The translations under genes were made by a program, and so were the position numbers. This document shows positions 7,109-15,627 of a stretch of 64,000 bases of DNA, in pieces. Within the stretch, counting starts at the first letter, position 1. The number at the start of each line of letters is the position of its first letter. The notes under the pieces were generated by a model that was given only the letters and a program-made list of their open reading frames with translations, ran no database searches and was not told where the DNA came from. The stretch comes from a virus, in the IMG/VR virus record IMGVR_UViG_3300021960_000046, positions 1-64,000 of that record; one strand, 5' to 3'.

Positions 7109-7582
7109 TTACTTATTGTAGTTAATTTTAGGCTCAGTTTCGACTTCGGTCGCTTTTGAACCTGTATCCGCTACCTTTTTCTTAGCTAATTGCTCTGATT
7201 CCTTCTTCTCTTCTGGAGTTTCGTCAGCTGCTTGACTAGCAGTTGCTTCTTGCCACATCTTTAAGATGGTTTCTTTTACAGAAATAGGTTTCACAACCTC
7301 TTTCTCACCACCTTTATCTAGTTGAGATTGGTTCTGAACCTTTCTTAAAGACATATGAGTTTCGTCTAAGCTTTCTTTAGTCATTTCATTTTTTGCTTTA
7401 TGCATTTTATCAAGTTTGTTAAAGAACGCTGTCTTCTCAACACTTGACATTGCACCGATACCTTTACCTGCTTTTTCTAATTCTTTTTTAAACATATCTT
7501 GGTAAGCACTATCATTGATATTCTTTGTCATACCTTTGACGATTTCTTCCAAGCTACCTGGTTTGTTTGTAAGATAACTCAT
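7109..7582 (-). CDS. Putative virion-associated protein, 157 aa
   Basis: The product (MSYLTNKPGSLEEIVKGMTK...) is helical, with a Lys/Glu-rich, probably disordered C-terminal third (residues about 105-157). The N-terminal pattern 'M-S-Y-L-x-N-K-P-G-S-L-E-E' recurs in uncharacterised proteins of marine T4-like phages. It abuts the 601-aa gene upstream without a gap, implying joint translation. No enzyme motif is seen. Confidence 0.55.
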   Translation of the reverse strand: MSYLTNKPGSLEEIVKGMTKNINDSAYQDMFKKELEKAGKGIGAMSSVEKTAFFNKLDKMHKAKNEMTKESLDETHMSLRKVQNQSQLDKGGEKEVVKPISVKETILKMWQEATASQAADETPEEKKESEQLAKKKVADTGSKATEVETEPKINYNK

Positions 7583-9388
7583 TTATTTTCTCCCTTTAAG
7601 TTTTTTGGATAGAATATCATCTACCAATTTTATAGCGCCTTCTGGTACACAATTAGGTACTTCTTTGCCGCCTTTTTTCTTCATGCCTACCATTTTATAT
7701 CCCTTCCAACAAGGGTCGTTTTCAATTCTATCTGAACCTTCGTTCTGTTCTAGTTTGCCACCTGCGTCTGTGAAAGCTGCGATAGCCATATTCTTTTTAT
7801 CTTCTTTTGACTTACCTTTAAACTGAGGTGCGTCTGAGTTTACAAAGTCATCAATCCAAGTACCTAAACCATCTGATACTTTTAATTTTTCATTGATAAC
7901 TTCTTCACCTAAAATAGTCTTAACGGTTTTTACATCTAATTTTAATGCTTTAGCAATTTCTTCAGATGATTTACCTGCGTCTTGCATTGCTGAAATAGCA
8001 GACATCTTACCTTCATCTACATTGTCCTCTCTGATTGGAGGGAATGGAGCGCCAGCATTTCCTACCATACCAAGATACTTTCTTAATAAAGCAGCTTGAG
8101 TAGGACTAATTTGTTTATTGCCAAACATTTCATTATATAATTTACTTTCTTTTAATTTAGGGTAATACTTTTTATCAAATGCATTTCTTTTTGAGTAATC
8201 TGGTTCTGTGATAGAACCTCTTTTCATATGTCTATCATAGATACCTTGCATTTCTTTTTTCTCAGCAGGTGTACCAAACTTCTTAACAAGTTCTAATGCA
8301 TTTAAAGAATGTTCGTTTTCATCTTCATTCTTGTCGTAATCTTTTTTATTAAATTCGTCTAGTGATTCCTCTTTTACTTCATCTTTTTTTACTTCATCTT
8401 TCTTCATCTTATCTTTGATAAGTTTATATGCTAGACCAATTTTTAATAGTGGTTCACCAGTCTCAGGATTTACCTGTACTTGTGTTTGTTTCTGAATTGC
8501 TTTTTGCTTTTCAGTTTCAATCTTTTGTTTTAACATTGCAACTTCACTATCTTTTTTTGCAAGGTCTTTTTTATCTTTCTCATCACCAGCAGCTTCTTTA
8601 GGTTCCATAGAAACTTTGGCTTCGGGGTCACTAGCTTTATCAAAAGGTTTCTTATCTTGTTTCTCATCTTTTGCTGGTTTAGTAGGGTTAACCACTTCAT
8701 TCATTTGATTTAGTTCTTCAACAGCAATATCAATACCTTCTTTTCTTAACGAAATAAGTTTGTCTGCTTTGTAACCGTGTTTAGAGATTAATCTTGCACT
8801 TGCTAAAGATGATACAAATGGAACATCTGCTTTATATAATTTTTCTAAAGCAGTTTTATTATTATCTATTGTAGATAACATTGCTCTTAACTTATTAGCA
8901 TTGTCAATAGAAATCTTTTTATCTCTTAAAGGTTCGTATGCCTTTTTAAGTTGTGCAATTTGAGTATCACTAAATGCTTCATCTAGTTCTTCGTTAGTTC
9001 TTTTTAAAACCTTTTGTACATCTGGATGATTTGATAACCCTTTTGCAATCTTTTCGATAGCTGAAACAGCACCTGTCATATTGCCACCTTTGTATCTCTT
9101 ATCGTTTGCAATACCGTATGCCATTTTAATTTGTTGGTCTGTGAAACCTTTATCTTCATTTACATCTTCTTTGATACGAACATAAAATCTGTTGTTAAAA
9201 GGAGATTGGTACACATCTGCGTCATGCCCCATTTCCTTATTTGCCTTGTCGGCCATTTGTTGTGCAACTGCTCTATTAGGTAAAGCATTGCCTAATACTT
9301 TTACCCCGTTACGCAACTTATTAATTTCTTTTTCGGACAAATGCACCATTTCCATTGCTTCTGCCATTGTTTGTCTGTATCTAGTCAT
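7583..9388 (-). CDS. Large Lys/Glu-rich putative virion protein, 601 aa
   Basis: A mosaic of helical and disordered segments. The N-terminal part (1-75) is a small alpha/beta module (VAQQMADKANKEMGHDADVY). Two helical repeats of similar length follow (FTDQQIKMAYGI..., FSDTQIAQLKKAYEPL...; residues about 80-225). A highly charged linker (230-345) leads to a segment with 'EEIAKALKLDVKTVKTIL' (about 490), which resembles a helix-turn-helix. The C-terminal 100 residues contain a Cys-bearing block (NDPCWKGYKMVGMKKKGGKEVPNC). Probably an internal or structural protein; the name cannot be assigned. Confidence 0.55.
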   Translation of the reverse strand: MTRYRQTMAEAMEMVHLSEKEINKLRNGVKVLGNALPNRAVAQQMADKANKEMGHDADVYQSPFNNRFYVRIKEDVNEDKGFTDQQIKMAYGIANDKRYKGGNMTGAVSAIEKIAKGLSNHPDVQKVLKRTNEELDEAFSDTQIAQLKKAYEPLRDKKISIDNANKLRAMLSTIDNNKTALEKLYKADVPFVSSLASARLISKHGYKADKLISLRKEGIDIAVEELNQMNEVVNPTKPAKDEKQDKKPFDKASDPEAKVSMEPKEAAGDEKDKKDLAKKDSEVAMLKQKIETEKQKAIQKQTQVQVNPETGEPLLKIGLAYKLIKDKMKKDEVKKDEVKEESLDEFNKKDYDKNEDENEHSLNALELVKKFGTPAEKKEMQGIYDRHMKRGSITEPDYSKRNAFDKKYYPKLKESKLYNEMFGNKQISPTQAALLRKYLGMVGNAGAPFPPIREDNVDEGKMSAISAMQDAGKSSEEIAKALKLDVKTVKTILGEEVINEKLKVSDGLGTWIDDFVNSDAPQFKGKSKEDKKNMAIAAFTDAGGKLEQNEGSDRIENDPCWKGYKMVGMKKKGGKEVPNCVPEGAIKLVDDILSKKLKGRK

Positions 9389-9671
9389 GTTCCTCTATCT
9401 CTATCTTTAGTTGACCGTTTCCTTTATGTAAACGGTGGTAAATTCCTTTTTCTATTTTTATCACATTACCTGGTTGTAACTCAAAGGGAAGTTCATTATC
9501 TTTTTGAAACTTCCATCCATCACAAATCAAAACTTTAAAACTTCTAGTTTTGTGGTCACGGTGCCATACTAATTCGTCATTATCAACATCATCAAATGTT
9601 CTGACAAAACCATTGTCGAACAAGTTTAATTGGTCTGAGTATGGTTTACCAGTAGAAATTTCCACCACCAC
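9381..9671 (-). CDS. Small cupin-like protein, 96 aa
   Basis: A single double-stranded beta-helix (cupin) is suggested by 'L-V-W-H-R-D-H-K-T-R-S-F-K-V-L' followed by 'P-G-N-V-I-K-I-E-K-G-I-Y-H-R-L'. The His residues at both motifs could bind a metal or a sugar. The frame starts with consecutive GTG codons (first at 9669-9671); no ATG exists in the frame. It overlaps the upstream gene by 26 nt. Small cupins of this kind are common in marine T4-like phages. The substrate is unknown. Confidence 0.55.
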   Translation of the reverse strand: MVVEISTGKPYSDQLNLFDNGFVRTFDDVDNDELVWHRDHKTRSFKVLICDGWKFQKDNELPFELQPGNVIKIEKGIYHRLHKGNGQLKIEIEEHD

Positions 9672-10191
9672 TCAATCCTAAACTCTTAGCATATCGTGGC
9701 AAATTACAAGCCCAATATGCGGCCTTTGTTTTATCTTTTTGCTGGTCACATCTGTGCCTAGCCGCAAAAGATTTTCTGGCCTCAGGATTATTTAACTTTA
9801 CTTTTAATCCAGTTGTGTCGCCCCAAGTAACTTTCTTAATCTTGTCACCGTCTTTGACGAACACATAAAACTTTTTAGGTCCACCTTTTTTTGGTTTATT
9901 TAAAGGCGGATTCTTTTCTTCTTCTTCTTGTATCGGTATATCTAGTGGTACTTTTTGTTCTTCATACACACCAAACTCACCAATATCACTCTCTAATAAT
10001 TGGATGTCCCAATCAGATAAACCATTTAGTACACCCTCATTATATAATTTTCTTGCCTCTGTAAATAGATTATAAAATTCTTCACTATGAATTCTATAAA
10101 TGTTTTCTGCAAAAGGTATTTTGTTCTCTACATGGTAGTGAACAGCCTCAGTAACATTGTTCTTATAATCTGCAAAACTAATTAGTTTCAT
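9646..10191 (-). CDS. Putative virion protein with Cys-containing C-terminal block, 181 aa
   Basis: The N-terminus (MKLISFADYKNNVTEAVH) fits the shared F-x-x-Y...E pattern. After a helical region and an acidic/Pro linker (EEEEKNPPLNKPKKGG) comes a conserved-looking C-terminal block: FYVFVKDGDKIKKVTWGD, then RKSFAARHRCDQQKDKTKAA, YWACNLPRYAKSLGL, and a Gly-rich end. Similar blocks occur at the ends of several marine phage proteins. The two Cys and clustered Arg/His could bind metal or nucleic acid. Coupled by ATGA to the next gene upstream. Confidence 0.55.
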   Translation of the reverse strand: MKLISFADYKNNVTEAVHYHVENKIPFAENIYRIHSEEFYNLFTEARKLYNEGVLNGLSDWDIQLLESDIGEFGVYEEQKVPLDIPIQEEEEKNPPLNKPKKGGPKKFYVFVKDGDKIKKVTWGDTTGLKVKLNNPEARKSFAARHRCDQQKDKTKAAYWACNLPRYAKSLGLSGGGNFYW

Positions 10192-12305
10192 AGTCTCTCC
10201 ATCATTTTAGCAACCACTTCATCTAGTCTTGCTTTCCATTCTGTTTTATATCTTTGCTTATATTTATCTATTACGGACTCTGAGGATGCCCATTCTTTTA
10301 CATCTTTATGAGTTACTTCTTTTTCAATGTCTGGTGACATTAACTTAGTAGGTTGTACAACCTTTTTATTACCCTCTGGTTCACTAGGTTTGTAGTTACC
10401 ACCTTGATAGTTCTTGTCATATAAGTGTTGACCTGGTGTCATTTTAGCTGTGTGTTGTGCATAATCATGGCCAATATCATAGGATTCTTTGAATGATTTA
10501 ATTCTTTTTGGTGGTTCTGATACTGCCTCAAAACCGTAGTCAACATTTAAATTATGTTCTCTTAATTCTACTTCTCTATCACTAGCCAATGGTACACAAT
10601 CCCATATCCATGCCTTATGTAGATTGTTTTTCTTATCTTCTACTACGATATAGTTTGTACTTCTTCTAACAACTTTACCTTTAATGTCTTCTTTAACATA
10701 GTGTACCTCTTCATTGATACCAAAAATCATATCTCTAACATAGAGGTCTCTGATTTGTTGTTGTTCAAACTCTTGTAAACTTGCAATAGGTTTATTGTCA
10801 TAACCCAAAGTATGATTAACCGAAGCAGCCAACTTCATACCCTTTCGTACATCTTTCATTAATGCGTCTGCGTCAACGCCACTTGGTAATCCTTTTTGAA
10901 ATGATTTTAAATCACCTTTAGCAGCTGCGTCTCTCATTTTAGAGGCAGACATACCAGTTGCACCTTCAGCGTCTGGATCTCTTTCGCCAGCAGACACAAC
11001 ATTAATCTTGTCAAAGTTATAATAACCATGGCGAGATTTTACATCATTGTATTTGTTTAAGATAGTATCAAATTCTCTTACTCTATCACTACCAACTACC
11101 ATAGATATTTCTTTATACCCTTTGTTGTGCAACATAGTAGCAATGTCTAACACCATGTTAGTGGTATTAATCTGTATGTTTCTTGCATGACTAGGGAACA
11201 TCTTTTTCATGTAAGATAGTTTTTGTTGTGGTGTTAATGGATTCTTTTTAGGGTCATTACTTCTACTTAAAAAGATTTTGTAATCATTAACAGGCAATGA
11301 CTTCACTTTATTAATTAGTTTTTCGTGGCCAATAGTTGGTGGATTAAATCTACCAAAAGTAAATGCAACACTCTTAGCTTCGTTTAATGGTTTTAGTAGT
11401 GCTGGTATTTCAGCATTTTCTTTTTTCAAACTATCAATCTCTGCGTCTGTTACTTCACCATCATCTAAAATCTTCTTACACTTCTTATAGAATTTTAGAT
11501 AGTGATACTTCTCTAACATTTTATAGATGACATTTTTAGGCAATCTGTTCTTAACACCATATTGTCTAATCTCATCTGGCGACATATCTTTATCAAAGGC
11601 AGCTCTTCTTTCTGCGTCCACATTATCACCTATTTTAACAATCTGTTTAATACTATCTTCAATCTCTTCTAGTTTTTCATTAATCTTATCTTGTAGGTCT
11701 AGTATATCATCTGGAGATAGTTCTGTCAACTCATCATAGTCAATAATATCTCTTTTTAATTCGCCTTTGACAACATCAAGTTCTTGCACTTTTCTATTGA
11801 AGTCTTGTAGGTACATATTAACATCAAAGGTAAAATCTTCTGGTCGTTTGATGAATTTGTTATTTTCAATATCGAATACTGCGTCAGCCTTTTTGTTTTG
11901 GTCTTCATAAGTTTTCTTATCAGTAATAAAATAGTAGTTAATAGGGTGTTTAGTTCCTGGTATTTCTTTACCTTGGATGTTGTCTGGATTATTAGCAGAC
12001 AAATATTGTTTAGAAAGTCTTACTCTTTCTTCTTCTTGTTTATCAGCAGGTACATCAAACAATACATTGATATCTAAGTCTGCGTCATTTCTATATCTCT
12101 TTGTAAGAATAGAACCAATTAAAGAAGTCTTTAATACAGGATATTCTTTTGAAAAAATCTTTAATTGGTCATCAATTAATTTCTTAACACTAGATTTAAT
12201 TTTAGGATTATTAGTGTTGGCGTCATCAAATACACCTGGCGCAAATGTCTTGCGAGGTATATCAATAATACTTTCTACAATATAATCTTTAAATTTCTTG
12301 TACAT
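10188..12305 (-). CDS. Two-domain nucleotidyltransferase (pol-beta-type plus NMN/cytidylyl-transferase-like), 705 aa
   Basis: Residues about 50-130 contain a polymerase-beta-type nucleotidyltransferase signature: G-S at 'SLIGSILT', then D-A-D-L-D-I-N-V with paired Asp. Residues about 315-480 contain an adenylyl/cytidylyltransferase fold: FTFGRFNPPTIGHEKLI (an H-x-G-H variant, T-I-G-H) and 'G-M-S-A-S-K-M-R-D' in place of the I-S-x-T-x-I-R motif. The rest is helical. It starts MYKKFKDYIVESI, the shared candidate capsid-targeting start. Known families with these domains transfer nucleotidyl groups to RNA, proteins or NMN; the substrate here is unknown. It adjoins kinase, adenylate kinase and ligase-like genes. 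Confidence 0.6.
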   Translation of the reverse strand: MYKKFKDYIVESIIDIPRKTFAPGVFDDANTNNPKIKSSVKKLIDDQLKIFSKEYPVLKTSLIGSILTKRYRNDADLDINVLFDVPADKQEEERVRLSKQYLSANNPDNIQGKEIPGTKHPINYYFITDKKTYEDQNKKADAVFDIENNKFIKRPEDFTFDVNMYLQDFNRKVQELDVVKGELKRDIIDYDELTELSPDDILDLQDKINEKLEEIEDSIKQIVKIGDNVDAERRAAFDKDMSPDEIRQYGVKNRLPKNVIYKMLEKYHYLKFYKKCKKILDDGEVTDAEIDSLKKENAEIPALLKPLNEAKSVAFTFGRFNPPTIGHEKLINKVKSLPVNDYKIFLSRSNDPKKNPLTPQQKLSYMKKMFPSHARNIQINTTNMVLDIATMLHNKGYKEISMVVGSDRVREFDTILNKYNDVKSRHGYYNFDKINVVSAGERDPDAEGATGMSASKMRDAAAKGDLKSFQKGLPSGVDADALMKDVRKGMKLAASVNHTLGYDNKPIASLQEFEQQQIRDLYVRDMIFGINEEVHYVKEDIKGKVVRRSTNYIVVEDKKNNLHKAWIWDCVPLASDREVELREHNLNVDYGFEAVSEPPKRIKSFKESYDIGHDYAQHTAKMTPGQHLYDKNYQGGNYKPSEPEGNKKVVQPTKLMSPDIEKEVTHKDVKEWASSESVIDKYKQRYKTEWKARLDEVVAKMMERL

Positions 12306-12998
12306 TTATTTTCTTCTTGCTCTTCGTTCTGTAGCCATCCATCTTTTTGCTGTGTATGACTTTATAGGTTGTGATAGTAAACCTCTTACTGATTTACTTA
12401 CTTTACTCATAACAATATCTGTTAATTCTTTATCTGATATATTGTTATCAATAATAATCATATTAGCTGCACCAAATAAGTTTTGAAACTTACCAATATT
12501 TGCTTGAACACCTTTCCAAGATGATGTTGTAATATCTTCTGGTACACTTCTATATCTTAATCTGTTTCTTTCTAACGCCACCTCTAAACTTGTGTTAACA
12601 AAAATCATATAGGTATCGTAACCTAATTCTTTTAACATTCTTGCTTGATAAGAAATCTTATCGTAATCTCTGCCTGTACCATCAATAACTAAACCTAATC
12701 TACCATTGATTGCCAAGTCCATTTGATTACCAATTATTGCCTTTGCTCTATCTCTTATCATATCTCTGGATTCTGCCTCATCATCTGGCATTTTTAAAGA
12801 TAGACCTGCCTTTTTCAATCCTCTTTCAAAGGCATTATCTGAATTAATCTGTTTTAAACCTGTACCACCAAATGCATTTTTAGTAACAAATGTTTTACCT
12901 GAACCAGGACCACCTGCTAAAAAGAATGCCTTAAAGATATTAGGGTCATATAGACCTTCGTTTAAAACATTAGTTGTTAATTCGTTATATGTTCTCAT
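12306..12998 (-). CDS. P-loop kinase (zeta-toxin / polynucleotide-kinase-like)
   Basis: The 230-aa protein has a Walker A loop (AGGPGSGKT, about residues 29-37), then 'INSDNAFE' and 'LVIDGTGRDYDKI', which resemble the substrate Asp and D-G-T segments of PNK/zeta-type kinases. Arg-rich lid residues (ALERNRLRYRS) follow. It therefore phosphorylates an alcohol group of RNA, DNA or a small molecule; the substrate cannot be read from sequence. The start (MRTYNELTTNVLNEGLYD) is similar to the capsid-targeting pattern. It overlaps the adenylate kinase gene by 4 nt. Confidence 0.6.
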   Translation of the reverse strand: MRTYNELTTNVLNEGLYDPNIFKAFFLAGGPGSGKTFVTKNAFGGTGLKQINSDNAFERGLKKAGLSLKMPDDEAESRDMIRDRAKAIIGNQMDLAINGRLGLVIDGTGRDYDKISYQARMLKELGYDTYMIFVNTSLEVALERNRLRYRSVPEDITTSSWKGVQANIGKFQNLFGAANMIIIDNNISDKELTDIVMSKVSKSVRGLLSQPIKSYTAKRWMATERRARRK

Positions 12999-13570
12999 TG
13001 TACTTTCTTAATAATTTCTGCGGCTATTTTCTCTGGTGTACTACCCTCTGCCTTAATATTAATAATTTCATTCTTATAGTAATCTAATAGAGGTGCTGTT
13101 TCTTTATGATAAACTTCTAATCTTTTCTTAATGATTTCTGGTTTATCATCTTCTCTACCTCTTGCTGTTAATCTTTTAATAACTTCTTCCTCAGATACTA
13201 CAAGATTGACAACATAATCGTATTCAATACCTTCTTCTTCCATTCGTTCTGCTTGTTCAACATTACGAGGGAAACCATCAAACACATATCCTTTTTGTGC
13301 GTCTGGTTTAGAAACTCTTTCTTTAACTGCATTAATAACAATATTTAATGGTGCAAATTTACCTTGTGATAACAAGTCTTTTACTTTCTTACCATCAGGT
13401 GTATTCTGTTTTGCTAAAGCTCTCATCATATCACCAGTATAAATGTGAGGTATATTTAATTCTTTGCAAATAATTTGTGAGTAAGTTGACTTACCTGCAC
13501 CAGGTCCACCAATCATAATGATTTTTGGTTTATTGATTGCTTCGAAAAAATATTGTTTAAATCCTAACAT
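12995..13570 (-). CDS. adk: Adenylate kinase-like nucleotide kinase
   Basis: Walker A GGPGAGKS lies at residues 21-28, AMP-site residues in 'IYTGDMMRAL', the D-G-F-P-R signature near residue 100, and a short lid around 'RLTARGREDDK' without zinc cysteines. This matches short-lid adenylate kinases (ATP + AMP = 2 ADP). It carries an N-terminal extension, MLGFKQYFFEAINK, before the first strand. The extension fits the shared F-K-x-Y/F...E pattern and is absent from cellular Adk. The 191-aa length is otherwise typical. Start overlaps the neighbour's stop by one base. Confidence 0.75.
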   Translation of the reverse strand: MLGFKQYFFEAINKPKIIMIGGPGAGKSTYSQIICKELNIPHIYTGDMMRALAKQNTPDGKKVKDLLSQGKFAPLNIVINAVKERVSKPDAQKGYVFDGFPRNVEQAERMEEEGIEYDYVVNLVVSEEEVIKRLTARGREDDKPEIIKKRLEVYHKETAPLLDYYKNEIINIKAEGSTPEKIAAEIIKKVQ

Positions 13571-14301
13571 TATACTTCCATAGTCCTAGGTACATCTACT
13601 AACAGACCATCAAAGGCTGCTGTATATCTACCGTTATTACTTCTTGTTGTTAATCTAAAATCTATATCTGATTTTTCTGGCACTCTAAATGGCACTTCAA
13701 ATTTATATTCATAACCATCTGAACCTGAAACTTCAAAAGTGTGTTGTATTCTAAATGATGTTTGGCCAAAAAATCTTACATAAAAGAAACCTGAAGCGTC
13801 AGCACCTGCTTGAGATGTACAAGCACCTTTTAATAATAATAAATCTTTACCAGCAGGTACGGTATAAACCAGCATTAAAGTTTGTGCTAAACCCACATTA
13901 ATATGCAACACGGTATCTGCACCTATTGTTACATCAATTGCACCAACATTGTTTTCTCCTGTTGAAATATAACCTCTATACACTCTTAAAAATTGTTTTG
14001 TTGTACTTGCTGTACCACTACTTGACAATGTAATTGTATCTGATATTTCATTATAGTTTGAATCCAATCCTAAAATTGTTAAAATCTTTCCGTTATCACT
14101 TGCGTTAACGGCCTGTGCTGTTAATACACTTGCACTTGTTAATGCTGACCAAGGATATAAAGTATCATTTTTATCCCAACAAGTACCTGTTGTGTTAATA
14201 GACAATTGAGGTACTGCACCAAATTTGTGTATGCTTGAAGACCCTCTTATAAGGCCTCTAGCAATTTGATAATTCTGTTCGTGTATATAACTTGTTGCCA
14301 T
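13570..14301 (-). CDS. Putative virion beta-structured protein, 243 aa
   Basis: I take ATG 14299-14301 (MATSYIHEQNYQIARGLIRG) as the start. It shares one base with the stop of the ligase-like gene and has a GGAA site upstream. The protein is beta-rich with many Thr/Ser/Gly, ending in a domain (FRIQHTFEVSGSDGYEYKFE...DIDFRLTTRS) typical of capsid decoration or fibre proteins. It has no enzyme motif. It is embedded among enzyme genes, so it may share their late-packaging role. Confidence 0.55.
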   Translation of the reverse strand: MATSYIHEQNYQIARGLIRGSSSIHKFGAVPQLSINTTGTCWDKNDTLYPWSALTSASVLTAQAVNASDNGKILTILGLDSNYNEISDTITLSSSGTASTTKQFLRVYRGYISTGENNVGAIDVTIGADTVLHINVGLAQTLMLVYTVPAGKDLLLLKGACTSQAGADASGFFYVRFFGQTSFRIQHTFEVSGSDGYEYKFEVPFRVPEKSDIDFRLTTRSNNGRYTAAFDGLLVDVPRTMEV

Positions 14302-15518
14302 TAATTCCAACCTTTAGGTAAAGTAAAGTTTGTTCTACTAAACTCTAACCTATCTACTAATTTAACTGCTCCCGCTTTTCTATCTACAGCAACAAAACCT
14401 TCTGGCGCTGTAACTCTATAACCTTTTCCGTCTCGTATAAAGTGACCAATACTTTGTATTTGTGACATCTTTTGTACTAAAGTATTCTTCGCATTGCCTA
14501 AAGTAATGTGACTTGCAATTGCAAAATATAAACCCGTTTGGTTACTATCAATAAATTTTAGACCGTCTTTTAGTGCTTGTCTATATTTAGACTTGCCGTT
14601 TTCTGTCTTCTTAGCGTCTATCTCTGCTTGTAACATATTCTCAAAGTAATCTCTAAATTGTTTTTGCATAACACGGACTTTATCCATGCCTGCATTTGAA
14701 TTCTTAATGTAGTAATTAAAGAATGTTTTTAATCTACCACCAACCGACAACATATCTGTGCCGTGTTTTTCCATTTCATCTAAAACTGGTTTTGCTTTTG
14801 ACAATGAACCCTCTGCCATTCTAATCTGTGCGTCAAACTTAGCTAAGTCTGCTTTGTCAAATGTTGCCTCACCAGACACATCTCTGTATGAAGCAGAGGC
14901 TAAAAATACTCTACTAGATGTATTACCTTTTACGGTACCAAAACTAGCATTTAAGTTTTTCATATCTTTGCCTGAATATCTAGTGTGAAATACTATACCG
15001 ATATTTGCTTTGTCAATTCGTTTACCAATAGCACTATCTACTGGTACTGCATATGTAATTGTGTTAGGTGTAAAAGTAATCATCTTCTCACCTTCTATGT
15101 TGGCAATTTTCTTATCGTCTGTAAACAACAAGTCGCCTTGTAATACATCTTTAATACCTAATCTTTTTAATTCATTGAACGCTGAGATGAGTTTTGCACC
15201 TGCACCAGATGTACCATGGTTCTTTTTAATATCTGCAATAGAGTAATTGATTTTAGGTGTTACATTGAATACTGATTTAGTACCAACAAAGAATTTACCA
15301 TTCTCTGGATTGATACCACAGATAATGGCAGGCGCACCGTCCCATTTAACCGTGATGTTGAGTTTACCACCAACACTACCGGCTAACATGTCTCGTACTG
15401 ACCTTAGAAAGTTTATAGCATTATCACCACCTTTAGAACCACGGTTGATGATATCATCTTCCAGATGTTCTAAGTGTGTGTTAGTACCACTTGATTGAAA
15501 CCCTTTAAAACTAAACAT
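14301..15518 (-). CDS. Covalent nucleotidyltransferase-like protein (divergent RNA/DNA-ligase fold)
   Basis: The 405-aa product contains T-V-K-W-D-G-A-P-A at residues 56-64. This is a match to the K-x-D-G motif I of ATP-dependent DNA/RNA ligases and capping enzymes, with K58 as predicted AMP-accepting lysine. Further ligase-like strands follow: 'FVGTKS', 'VLQGDLLF' (motif III/IV position), 'IGIVFHTRYSG'. A C-terminal 'VKLVDRLEFSR' is possible motif V. The remainder is helical. I recall similar proteins annotated only as a domain of unknown function. The start MFSFKGFQSSG fits the shared N-terminal motif. A sigma-70-like promoter precedes it (15540-15568). Confidence 0.6.
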   Translation of the reverse strand: MFSFKGFQSSGTNTHLEHLEDDIINRGSKGGDNAINFLRSVRDMLAGSVGGKLNITVKWDGAPAIICGINPENGKFFVGTKSVFNVTPKINYSIADIKKNHGTSGAGAKLISAFNELKRLGIKDVLQGDLLFTDDKKIANIEGEKMITFTPNTITYAVPVDSAIGKRIDKANIGIVFHTRYSGKDMKNLNASFGTVKGNTSSRVFLASASYRDVSGEATFDKADLAKFDAQIRMAEGSLSKAKPVLDEMEKHGTDMLSVGGRLKTFFNYYIKNSNAGMDKVRVMQKQFRDYFENMLQAEIDAKKTENGKSKYRQALKDGLKFIDSNQTGLYFAIASHITLGNAKNTLVQKMSQIQSIGHFIRDGKGYRVTAPEGFVAVDRKAGAVKLVDRLEFSRTNFTLPKGWN

Positions 15519-15539
15519 TTTTCTCTCTCATTTGTGTCC

Positions 15540-15568
15540 ATTATACAAAATTTCCATTCATTTGGCAA
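15540..15568 (-). promoter_or_regulatory. Sigma-70-like promoter of the ligase-like operon
   Basis: TTGCCA (15563-15568), 17-bp spacer, TATAAT (15540-15545), with A-tracts upstream (plus-strand T runs at 15573-15589). It starts the operon running leftward through 9381. Confidence 0.8.
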
Positions 15569-15627
15569 GCACTTTTTTGCTTTTTTTTCATAAAATCCAT
15601 CAATATAATCATCTAGTTATACACTAT

